NCBI GenBank assembly: GCA_900551305.1
Contig: URVK01000065.1
Location: forward strand, 1-7,720
DNA length: 7,720 bases
DNA from: an uncultured Collinsella sp.
GTDB taxonomy: Bacteria; Actinomycetota; Coriobacteriia; Coriobacteriales; Coriobacteriaceae
Direction of reading: 5' to 3'
Notes under the pieces: generated by a model
The model's database searches: none
What the model was told of the DNA's origin: nothing
The model's input: only the letters and a program-made list of their open reading frames with translations
Position numbers and translations under genes: made by a program
In this document: positions 1 to 6,600 of the stretch, one piece after another
Position numbering within the stretch: position 1 is the stretch's first letter
Layout of the letters: every line of letters begins with the position of its first letter

Positions 1-527
1 TCAATACCCGGATCGCGTTTATCGGCTCCCAGAACTCGGGCAAGACCACGCTTGTCGAGAAGGTCATTGCCGAGCTCACCCGCCGCGGCCTGCGCGTGGG
101 TTCGCTCAAGCATCATGGGCATCACGGCTTTGATATCGATGTGCCTGCTAAGGACACCTGGCGCCATCACCAGGCCGGATCCAAACACGTGGGCCTCATC
201 TGCGCCACGCGCTGGGCGGAGTACGCCGACACGCGCGAGGAGGACGAGATGCCCGCGCGCGAGCTGCTGTCGCGCTACAACGATGTCGACGTGGTGATCA
301 TCGAGGGTTACAAGACCGAGGGCTTCGACAATATCGTGGTCGCGCGCTCCGGTGTCGACCGTCTGCGCGGCAAGAGCTCGCTCGACCTGGTCGACGGTCA
401 CACGCTGGCCCTTGCCTGCAATGAGGCCCTGGCGCGTCAGGCCTTCGACGCCGGCTTTGCGACCCGAGCTATCAACATCAACGACGCCCGAGCCATCTGC
501 GATCTGATTCAGGACCATCTGGCCTAA
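1..527 (+). CDS. mobB: Molybdopterin-guanine dinucleotide biosynthesis protein B (MobB), 5' end missing
   Basis: MobB is a P-loop GTPase that assists MobA in attaching GMP to molybdopterin, giving the bis-MGD cofactor of DMSO-reductase-family enzymes such as formate dehydrogenases; it acts in the cytoplasm. The reading frame is open from base 3 to the TAA at 525-527 (174 residues visible). It starts NTRIAFIGSQNSGKTTLVEK, whose GSQNSGKTT (bases 24-50) is a Walker A loop. It is followed by the family hallmark SLKHHGHHGFDID, then a VPAKDT element where family members usually have PGKDT, HHQAGSKHVGL, and VVIIEGYKTEGF, which corresponds to the family's EGYK box. MobB proteins normally begin only a few residues before the P-loop, so little is missing unless this is the C-terminal half of a fusion with another Moco enzyme. 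A GTG at 96 is in frame but lies after the P-loop and cannot be the true start. The stop codon lies inside the hairpin at 526-566. Family assignment is from recognised motifs. Confidence 0.93.
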   Translation, partial: NTRIAFIGSQNSGKTTLVEKVIAELTRRGLRVGSLKHHGHHGFDIDVPAKDTWRHHQAGSKHVGLICATRWAEYADTREEDEMPARELLSRYNDVDVVIIEGYKTEGFDNIVVARSGVDRLRGKSSLDLVDGHTLALACNEALARQAFDAGFATRAININDARAICDLIQDHLA

Positions 528-566
528 AACCTGCCAAAAGGGGACAGGTTTATTTTGGTAGGTTTT
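526..566 (+). repeat. Hairpin with GGGGACAGG loop, overlapping the mobB stop codon; possible terminator
   Basis: AAAACCTGCCAAAA (526-539) pairs with TTTTGGTAGGTTTT (553-566) along 14 positions with a single G-T wobble. The loop begins GGGGACAGG. The A-rich and T-rich ends make it resemble a bidirectional intrinsic terminator, and it begins within the last two bases of the mobB stop codon. It shares its loop core with three other hairpins in this window, so it may be a member of a dispersed repeat family that is also used as a terminator. The pairing is seen directly; the function is inferred. Confidence 0.6.
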
Positions 567-585
567 ATCTGGGCAAACGTCATTT

Positions 586-623
586 CCACCACAAAGGGGC
601 CAGGCACCTTTGTGGTGGTTTTT
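586..623 (+). terminator. Strong hairpin with T-tract; member of the GGGG[AC]CAGG loop repeat family
   Basis: CCACCACAAAGG (586-597) pairs perfectly with CCTTTGTGGTGG (607-618). The loop is GGCCAGGCA, so the left arm plus loop read AAAGGGGCCAGGCA. The stem is followed at once by five T (619-623) and a T-rich stretch, the form of a rho-independent terminator. It would end mobB transcription and insulate the MFS gene. Near-copies of the stem and loop recur at 2169-2218 and 3143-3177, so it is also a dispersed repeat. Confidence 0.7.
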
Positions 624-781
624 GCTTTAGTAGATGTGTGGGACATGTCTTACAATCTACCAAGTAGTTCATGACGGGCGAAAAACGGAGAGAAGGGTCC
701 TGATGCGTCCTTAATGTATCATGCGGATAGATTGATTTGACAGACGGTGGCGAATGCCCACCGCCCGTATTCGTATGAAAC

Positions 782-787
782 AAGGAG
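782..787 (+). promoter_or_regulatory. Ribosome binding site fixing the MFS start at 793
   Basis: AAGGAG lies five bases before the ATG at 793. In-frame ATGs at 754 and 775 lack a comparable site, and the 754 ATG falls inside the loop of a small hairpin (CGGTGG 745-750 with CCACCG 758-763). The 793 start is therefore preferred over the longer reading frame. A TTGACA at 737-742 resembles a -35 box, but no acceptable -10 box follows at the right distance. Confidence 0.75.
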
Positions 788-792
788 TCTCC

Positions 793-2079
793 ATGCTCGC
801 CTCTCTTTTCTCAAAGTCTCAACCTTCGCTGTCCGTGCAGGCCAAGCGTCTGGTGGCGATGCGCTTTCTCATCTACACCGGTTTTCAGACCAGTTACTTT
901 ATCGGCGTCATCGGAACGCTCACCTATGCGGACGATGCCTCGGTCGTCGCGACATCGCTGGCCGTTCTTTTTATGAACGTATTCGTGATCCTGGGATCCT
1001 TTGCGGGCGGAGCGGCGCTTGACGCTTGGGGTCCGTGCCGGCATTTCCGGGCAAGTATCGTCGGCACGTTGGCAACCGGCGCGGCGATCCTCGTTTTTGG
1101 CAGCGCGACTGGCATCGTCCTGCTCGGTGCGGTACTCCTGGGCTTTGTGATGGGATTCGCCCAGCCCATCGCTACGTCCTATCCGGCGTATCTCACCGAC
1201 GATTCTGTCGAGCTCAAAGACATCAACTCCGCCATCGCCATGTTTTCAAACGTGAGTATCATCGTTGGCCCCACGCTGGGCGGCTTTGTCGCGGCGGCTG
1301 CGTCGTCGCGCGCGGTGTTCGTGCTTATGATGCTCTTTACCGCGTTGGCGCTTCTCGCCGGCTGGGGCTTTAGGCCGCCAGCAGGTCGCGTCGCCGCGCG
1401 CGAAAGTACTCCCGCGGATAGCAGCACAACGACAAGTACTGCCAGTCAAAGCTCCGACTCCAGTAAATCAACCCGTGCAACCTTCGCGACCAGCATCAAG
1501 ACAGTCTTTGCCAACAGCGTCCTTGCCCTGCTGTTCTGCATTATTTTCCTTTCAAACTTTGGCTACGGTGCCTTCGACCCGCTGGAGTCGTTCTTCTACC
1601 GCGATGTCCTACGCGTCGGCGTTGAGTGGATGGGCTGGCTCTCGTCGGCCTCGGGCGTGGGCGCGGTGCTGGGTGCCGTGCTCGCGCTCCGCTTGCCGCC
1701 ACACCTGGTCAACCTTAAAACGCTGCTTGCGGCGCTCATGTCCGTGGGTCTGGGAAGCCTGCTCTACGTGGGAACGCCGTACGTGGGCGTAGCCCTTGTC
1801 GGCCAGATTGCCCTGGGCGTGGCCTGGGGCGTCGTCAACCCGCTCCACAACACGATCGTGCAAACAACGGCCCCGCTCGAGCAGCTCGGTCGCGTCAACT
1901 CGGTCATGGGCTTTGGCAATATGTTTGCCGGCGTGGCGCCGCTGGCGATTGCCCCGTGGCTGGCGGCGACATTTGGCGTGCAACAGACGCTCGTAGGGGC
2001 GGGCATGGTCGTGACGGCAGTTCCCGCGGCGTTGCTGCTGTTTGGACGCCGGCATTTTGATCGTGCCGCAAGGCAGTAA
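793..2079 (+). CDS. Major facilitator superfamily (MFS) permease, substrate unknown
   Basis: This is a 428-residue integral membrane protein with the length and hydrophobic pattern of a 12-helix MFS carrier, expected to move a small molecule across the cytoplasmic membrane using an ion gradient. Helices occupy about 21-193 and 237-418 in two halves. They are separated by a hydrophilic Ser/Thr-rich central loop (about 196-230), as is usual between helices 6 and 7. A degenerate motif A, GGAALDAWGPCRHF (72-85), sits after the second helix. IIVGPTLGGF (156-165) matches the glycine/proline-rich helix 5 motif typical of exporters. The sequence style recalls the MFS_1/MFS_3 efflux group (EntS- or MefA-like), but no substrate can be read from it. 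It appears monocistronic: a terminator-like hairpin precedes it and an inverted-repeat element starts at its stop codon. The fold assignment is firm; an efflux role is only an inference. Confidence 0.85.
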   Translation: MLASLFSKSQPSLSVQAKRLVAMRFLIYTGFQTSYFIGVIGTLTYADDASVVATSLAVLFMNVFVILGSFAGGAALDAWGPCRHFRASIVGTLATGAAILVFGSATGIVLLGAVLLGFVMGFAQPIATSYPAYLTDDSVELKDINSAIAMFSNVSIIVGPTLGGFVAAAASSRAVFVLMMLFTALALLAGWGFRPPAGRVAARESTPADSSTTTSTASQSSDSSKSTRATFATSIKTVFANSVLALLFCIIFLSNFGYGAFDPLESFFYRDVLRVGVEWMGWLSSASGVGAVLGAVLALRLPPHLVNLKTLLAALMSVGLGSLLYVGTPYVGVALVGQIALGVAWGVVNPLHNTIVQTTAPLEQLGRVNSVMGFGNMFAGVAPLAIAPWLAATFGVQQTLVGAGMVVTAVPAALLLFGRRHFDRAARQ

Positions 2080-2144
2080 AAACCATCACAACATTCGATG
2101 AAAATCGCGATTTTGACGAAAAACGTCGAATGTTGTGATGGTTT
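2080..2144. repeat. 65-base element with perfect 19-base terminal inverted repeats
   Basis: AAACCATCACAACATTCGA (2080-2098) is the exact reverse complement of 2126-2144. The 27-base centre contains a 14-base perfect palindrome, AAAATCGCGATTTT (2101-2114). It also holds a second small alternative stem, GACG/CGTC (2115-2118 with 2124-2127). The element begins one base after the MFS stop codon. In RNA it would fold into a long stem with a branched or switchable tip. No T-tract follows on the + strand (GCGC follows); on the - strand the stem is followed by TTTTT, so it could terminate antisense transcription. A miniature non-autonomous mobile element or a dispersed regulatory hairpin is equally possible. 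Confidence 0.7.
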
Positions 2145-2168
2145 GCGCCCCGGGCCAGGTCACCCTGC

Positions 2169-2218
2169 GGGTCCGGCCACCACAGAGGGGCCAGGCGCCT
2201 TTGTGGTGGCCGGGACCC
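2169..2218 (+). repeat. Long GC-rich hairpin, GGGG[AC]CAGG loop family
   Basis: The left arm (2169-2188), containing GGCCACCACAGAGG, pairs with the right arm (2198-2218), containing CCTTTGTGGTGGCC, with one G-T wobble and one bulged C. The loop is GGCCAGGCG. The central part is nearly identical to the hairpin at 586-618, but here the stem is longer and no T-tract follows. It lies 25 bases after the 65-base inverted-repeat element and 83 bases before the HAD hydrolase gene, so it is more likely a dispersed repeat or mRNA-stability structure than a terminator. Confidence 0.65.
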
Positions 2219-2301
2219 CACCGCCCGCGCCATGGCCTCGACCATGATGTACGCCGTTCACGAATACACCCCACACCGCCGCACAACCCAGAAAGGCCCC
2301 C

Positions 2302-3186
2302 ATGGACACCACCTTCAGCCACATCAAAGCCGTGTTCTGCGATATCGACGGCACGCTGCTCACGAGCCAGCACACGGTGTCCCCGCGCACCGTGGCGGCG
2401 ATCCGCGCCCTGCGCGAGCGCGGCGTGCTGTTTGGCCTGTGCACCGGGCGCGACGCCCACGCGACCGAGGCCATGTACGAGCTCTGGGGCATCGAAGGCC
2501 TGGTAGACGTGATGGTGGGCTGCGGTGGCGCCGAGGTCATTGACCGCGCGCACGACATCAACGAGCTGAGCTATCCGCTGCCGGGCGAGACCATCGCGCG
2601 CATCTGCAAGCACATGGCGGACCTTCCGGCAACACCTGTCTGCCCCCGAGACGGCGTGTTTTACGTGCCCGAGAGCAACGCGTGCGTCGAGCACCTGTCG
2701 CGCGTCGACGGCGTGCCCTACCAGGTGGTTGATTTTGCCGAGTTCTTGCGCGAGCCGCAGCCCAAGGTGATGTTTACCATGGCGCCCGAGGTAATGCCGC
2801 GGGTGATTGAGCGAGCATCGACGTTTGCCGACGACACTGTTAAGGCGGCGGCTCTGCAAACCACGCAGCGGCTCTACGAGTTCATGGATCCGCGCGTGTC
2901 CAAGACGCGCGGCCTTGTGCGCGTGGCGGAGCTCAACGACATGGAGCTCCAGAACATCTGCGTGTTTGGCGATGCCGACAACGACACCTGCATGGTGGCC
3001 GACGCCGGCGTGGGCGTGGCTATGGCAAACGGCAGTGACACCACCCGGGCAATAGACTACCGCCGACTTTGTAACCGCCAGCAACGACAAAGACGGCATC
3101 GCGATCTTTATCGAGGAACATCTGCTGTAGCGCGGGGGGAGAGCCGCCACAAAGGGGACAGGCGCCTTCGTGGCGGCCTCAGGTGA
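2302..3186 (+). CDS. Cof-type HAD-IIB family hydrolase, C-terminus frameshifted
   Basis: This is a cytoplasmic haloacid-dehalogenase phosphatase of the Cof/HAD-IIB group, whose members dephosphorylate sugar phosphates, flavin precursors and other small phosphoesters. Motif I is DIDGT with nucleophile D14 and acid/base D16. Motif II Thr is T48 in LCTGRD. Motif III Lys is K201 in VSKTRGL. Motif IV is FGDADND with D224 and D228. The C2 cap lies between motifs II and III. The start ATG has AGAAAGG (2290-2296) five bases upstream. After AMANGSDTTRA (to residue 250) the frame runs into a basic, non-homologous tail ending at 3186. The expected family ending, ADFVTASNDKDG and so on, is instead encoded in the +1 frame at 3062-3130 and stops with TAG, which would give a normal length near 270 residues. 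All catalytic residues precede the break, so the product may be active, be a decaying pseudogene, or reflect a sequencing error. The substrate cannot be predicted. Confidence 0.82.
   Translation: MDTTFSHIKAVFCDIDGTLLTSQHTVSPRTVAAIRALRERGVLFGLCTGRDAHATEAMYELWGIEGLVDVMVGCGGAEVIDRAHDINELSYPLPGETIARICKHMADLPATPVCPRDGVFYVPESNACVEHLSRVDGVPYQVVDFAEFLREPQPKVMFTMAPEVMPRVIERASTFADDTVKAAALQTTQRLYEFMDPRVSKTRGLVRVAELNDMELQNICVFGDADNDTCMVADAGVGVAMANGSDTTRAIDYRRLCNRQQRQRRHRDLYRGTSAVARGESRHKGDRRLRGGLR
3143..3177 (+). repeat. Hairpin, GGGG[AC]CAGG loop family, after the HAD gene
   Basis: GCCGCCACAAAGG (3143-3155) pairs with CCTTCGTGGCGGC (3165-3177) with one A-C mismatch. The loop is GGACAGGCG. It is the fourth hairpin in the window with the same loop core and orientation. 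It lies 12 bases after the TAG that would end the unshifted HAD frame and inside the frameshifted tail, which supports 3130 as the ancestral stop. No T-tract follows. It marks the border between GC-rich DNA and the AT-rich region that follows. Confidence 0.6.
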
Positions 3187-3325
3187 TTTGGACGAATTGA
3201 TGCCTACAATCTGCGCGTAAATTCAAATATGGTTGTCTGAACATTACGCTTCTAACCACCGATGGGCTAAAGATATTCCCATCAATTTGGTAGTCTATTC
3301 CTCCCGGTTAATGACCTACCGTTCG

Positions 3326-3342
3326 CGGTCGATTTTCGACCG
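3326..3342. promoter_or_regulatory. Perfect dyad CGGTCGA-TTT-TCGACCG, operator-like
   Basis: This is a 7-base perfect inverted repeat with a 3-base centre, overlapping the direct repeat ACCGTTC. There is no T-tract, so a terminator is unlikely. The spacing and symmetry suit a dimeric DNA-binding regulator or a small RNA hairpin. The binding protein is unknown. Confidence 0.4.
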
Positions 3343-3354
3343 TTCACAGGATGC

Positions 3355-3368
3355 TTGCTCTTGAGCAA
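3355..3368. promoter_or_regulatory. Perfect dyad TTGCTC-TT-GAGCAA overlapping a possible -35 box
   Basis: This is a 6-base inverted repeat with a 2-base centre, too tight for an RNA hairpin, so it is better read as a DNA operator. Its right half overlaps TTGAGC (3361-3366), which with TAAAAT (3386-3391) would make a weak promoter with a long 19-base spacer. A regulator bound here would cover that -35 box. Function is inferred. Confidence 0.35.
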
Positions 3369-3516
3369 AATGTTGTGCAAATAAATAAAATGCTATTAAA
3401 AAACTGATAGCTAACTTAATTACCAGTAGAAACAGATATTTCAGAGCGAATAAACGAAAGCAAATCTGAGTAAATGTCAAGAGAATTGAGAACTAGCTAC
3501 AAAAATGTCGGTTTTG

Positions 3517-3546
3517 TTGCTCGGATGTTTAAACAATAGTTACAAT
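3517..3546 (+). promoter_or_regulatory. Candidate promoter for the adhesin-pilin operon
   Basis: TACAAT (3541-3546) matches a sigma-70-type -10 box at five of six positions. TTGCTC (3517-3522) is a weak -35 box with an 18-base spacer. The upstream DNA is rich in A/T tracts. A start near 3553 would give a leader of about 83 bases containing the hairpin at 3562-3580. An alternative candidate is TTGAGC/TAAAAT at 3361-3391. Confidence 0.3.
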
Positions 3547-3561
3547 AGTATTACTACGCGA

Positions 3562-3580
3562 GCGCAATTACAGATTGCGC
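3562..3580 (+). promoter_or_regulatory. Leader hairpin upstream of the adhesin gene
   Basis: GCGCAAT (3562-3568) and ATTGCGC (3574-3580) form a perfect 7-base stem with loop TACAG. It lies 55 bases before the adhesin start and just after the candidate promoter, so it would be at the 5' end of the transcript, where it could stabilise the mRNA or bind a regulator. No T-tract follows. Confidence 0.45.
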
Positions 3581-3613
3581 AGATACGTTTGATAGTGAAA
3601 GAGCAAGATCGCG

Positions 3614-3631
3614 GTCTCTTGGGGAGGAGAC
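3614..3631 (+). promoter_or_regulatory. Adhesin ribosome binding site, partly within a small stem-loop
   Basis: GGGAGGAG (3622-3629) is a strong Shine-Dalgarno site six bases before the ATG at 3636 and fixes that start. GTCTC (3614-3618) can pair with GAGAC (3627-3631), which would put most of the site in the loop and its end in the stem. The ribosome site is clear; control by the 5-base stem is speculative. Confidence 0.6.
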
Positions 3632-3635
3632 ATCG

Positions 3636-6600
3636 ATGAAAGCGAATTCAGAAAAAACTAAGCAGAGTAAAAAAGCGACGCGCCGTGTACTGGCAGGCGT
3701 TTTGTGCGGAGCCTCCGTGTTGAGCCTGGTACTGTCGCTCGTCATGCCTCCGATCTCGCAGGCCATTGCCAACGATGGTCAGGCGGGTTCTACCGAAGAA
3801 ACTGTGACGGCGGGTGGTTCCTCAACTGAGTCTACTGATGTAGAAAACACCAACAACGTGGATACCGAAAACCAGAATAGTGACGAGACCGAGGGCGACG
3901 AGACTGGCGACGATGCTCTCAGGGCGGCTCCGTTGTCTGATGACACGGGAGCCGAGAGCGCTGCGCAGCCTGCGGATGCGAAGCCTTCTGATGATGAAAC
4001 TAACGATGAAAGCGCAATCGCCCCTGCCAACGTCAGTGCCGATGACTATACCAAGGTAAAGGGTAATGTTGCAAACCAATTTACCGATGGCGGCAAGTTT
4101 CGACTGACGGATTCTGCCTATTCGGATACGCAGATTGCCATCACCAAAGACACCACCATCGATCTTGCGGGATGCATGCTCTATAACTACCACGGCGTCT
4201 ACAACGATCGCACCCCAGACTCCTTCTTTGTGGTCCAAAGCGGAGCCAAGCTCACTATCGAGGACTCGGGTAACAAGGACTTGGGTAAAAAAACGATAGA
4301 CGAACAGACTCAGGTCCCTACGTCGGCGGGCCAGTTGGCGACTATGGAGTGGGGCAAGGGAAACGGCTCCAATAGCGGCACTCCTAAGAGTCTTACTTAC
4401 TATGAGACCAAGAGTGTGCCCAATTCAGATTGTCTCGGCACTACGGAGACTACGTACAAGCATGTTGTTACGGGCTTCGGCGCTATCGATGCGGCATCGG
4501 ACAGCGGTTCCGTAAAGTATGTGGTCGAGGTCGAAGCGGGCTGCACGCTCAATCTCGAGGGCGGCATGATTACCACGGCTGCCAATCTGGGCGACGACGG
4601 TCACGTTATTTTCTCTCGGGGCGCTGTCAATATTTCTGGCGGTTACGTTACCAACGGTAACGGCGGTGGCTGGGGCGGTGGCCTGTGCATAGCGGGCCAG
4701 AATCCCAGTCTCGAAATGAGCGGCGGTGTAGTTGCGGGAAACAAGGCGGCTTCCGGCGGCGGCGTCTTTGCTGACAATGGAGCCACTCTGAACCTTGCGG
4801 GCGGAATTATCTCTGGCAACGCAACGTATGATAAAGCTATCAATAATGGTGAAAACACACGCGATGGCGGCTACGGTGGTGGTGTTTATACCAAGGGTGC
4901 AAAAGTTACCATTAGCGGTTCTGCCTGTATAACCAACAATCGAGTCGATGCTCGCATCACAGATATTGACAACCTTGGCAACAATGGCCTGCTCGGTGGG
5001 GGGGGCATTGCATGTACGCACGATGGCCAGTATCACTTAACGGGCGGCTTCGTTACGGCCAACTATTCCTATGAGGCTGGCGGTGGCGTCTACGCTGGTT
5101 TTTATGATAAAGATAACGACGGCGAGATCGAGAAAATCACTTTTAAAATGACTGGCGGTACGATTGCCGGCAATGTTGCCGATAACGCCGAAGGCGGCGG
5201 TCTGCGTGTCGCGGGCGGCGACAGCGCCGGCACGATGGCAACAATTAACGCCAGTGATACTGGCAGGGTTTACATTACGAACAATAAGACGAATACGGGT
5301 AGCACCAAAGATCGTGGTGGCGACTGGGGCGGCGGGGGCGTCTTTATCCAGAAGGGCGGCAGGCTCAATATTTTCAAGACGCTGATCACTAATAATCGCG
5401 CCGGCGGCTGGGGCGGTGGCATCGGTGCTTGTCCTACGGGCCAGACAATCGTTTCGCACTCGAATGGCGCTGCTATCTATGGCAATGATGATAACGTTGA
5501 TCAAGATGGCAATAAGCTGACAACCGTTGATCAAAATGGCAATAAGGTACCAACGTATCATTATTCCGCTGGCGGCGACGGCAAAAAAGAAGACCACGAT
5601 GAAGATAATTACGTTACTTCTACCTTCCAAACATCCGGCCATAAGGATTTCTTCTTGGTCCGTAATAAGAATGGCGCGGATAAGACAATCGCTGTCGTTC
5701 TTGGCAAGATGCTGGGCGGCGAATCGGCTGGCTGGCAGGGCACTTGCGATGGTGAGACGATAACCATCGATGCCAATGGCGGTGCCGAGGCCAAGTGGAT
5801 GTTTGGCCTTGCGGCTAATCCTTCCGATGCGGCTAAAAGTTATGCGCAGAGAGATGCTACGACCATCATCAGTGGCAACTACTCCTACACCCACGGTGGT
5901 GGCATCATGACCAACGGCGATCTTGTCGTTGGCAAGGTCGAGGCTTTGAACGTGTATCCTGCAATCAAAGTTAAGGCTAACAAGGTTTTCATGAAGGACG
6001 GCAAAGCTCAAAGCCTCGCGGGCCACGGCTACCGGTTCAAGCTGTTGGGCAAAGCCGCCGGTACAGGTGAGGAGCCGTATTGGGATACGAACGGCAAGCT
6101 CCAGGCAAGCGGATGCGAGGCGACGTCTGAGTTTACCGTTAATACCGAGGAAAAGATAGGAGAGATTGTCATTGATACGGCTGCGAATTACCAATCGGGC
6201 GATTGCGACCTCTACCTTGTTGAAGTTCCTATCGAGGAAAAAGGAACAAAGTTTGATAAGTCTATTTACAAAATACATGTAGATGTTAGTGATCAACCAG
6301 TTGAAGAGACGGATCTCTTGGGAATTAAGATTCGTCGCCATGCGGTCAATACGAGCACTTCAAAAGTATACGTTAAAAAGGAAGGCGAAACGGTCTTCAA
6401 ATGGTGTGATAAACCTGCTGACTTCTATAAGTGGAGTGTAGATTCGGCCGACAGAGCTGTCTCGACCGTAACAATCGGCAACGACTCCAACCCTGCGTTT
6501 ACGAACGTGCCCTACCAGACTGTCGGCTCTTGGACACCTCAGGTGACCAAGAAGGTCGATGGCGGCGAGATGAAGAATTTCAAGTTCGAGCTGTATGCTG

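Larger units (their letters stand above)
3187..3635 (+). other. AT-rich intergenic control region upstream of the pilus operon, no gene
   Basis: This stretch has no convincing reading frame; the longest peptides are short and lack ribosome sites. Composition drops sharply compared with the flanks, with the most AT-rich part at about 3360-3560. From left to right it holds: a stem GATGGG (3261-3266) / CCCATC (3278-3283) with an outer ACCA/TGGT pairing; a direct repeat ACCGTTC (3318-3324 and 3339-3345) spaced 21 bases, about two helical turns; two dyads (3326-3342, 3355-3368); A/T tracts; promoter-like hexamers; and a hairpin in the presumed leader. No known riboswitch consensus was recognised. 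The likely role is transcriptional control of the adhesin-pilin operon; this is inference from position. Confidence 0.6.

Noticed and set aside
580..783. 67-residue minus-strand reading frame between mobB and the MFS gene
   Set aside because: It runs through the terminator hairpin and repeat DNA, has no ribosome site or recognisable domain, and its end is simply the translated hairpin arm.
754..792. Upstream start of the MFS gene at 754 (13 extra residues)
   Set aside because: The 754 ATG is in a hairpin loop without a ribosome site, while AAGGAG is correctly spaced for 793.
2086..3150. 354-residue minus-strand reading frame opposite the HAD gene
   Set aside because: It is antisense to a gene with intact HAD motifs, spans two repeats, and its His/Ala/Arg-rich composition is typical of a shadow in GC-rich DNA.
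526..3177. CRISPR array formed by the repeated hairpins
   Set aside because: The copies are irregularly spaced, separated by genes, and their similarity is confined to hairpin arms and loop, so this is not a repeat-spacer array.
3187..3635. Known riboswitch or invertible promoter in the AT-rich region
   Set aside because: No known riboswitch consensus was recognised, and no long inverted repeats flank a promoter as they do in recombinase-driven switches; only short dyads are visible.
4287..4293. Seven-A run in the adhesin as a second slippage site
   Set aside because: A7 runs are common in lower-GC coding DNA and are weak slippage sites; nothing else marks it as special.
5037..6341. 434-residue minus-strand reading frame opposite the adhesin
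   Set aside because: It has no ribosome site, signal peptide or family match and is rich in Ile/Ala/Arg from antisense reading of Gly/Asn codons; the + strand protein is well supported.
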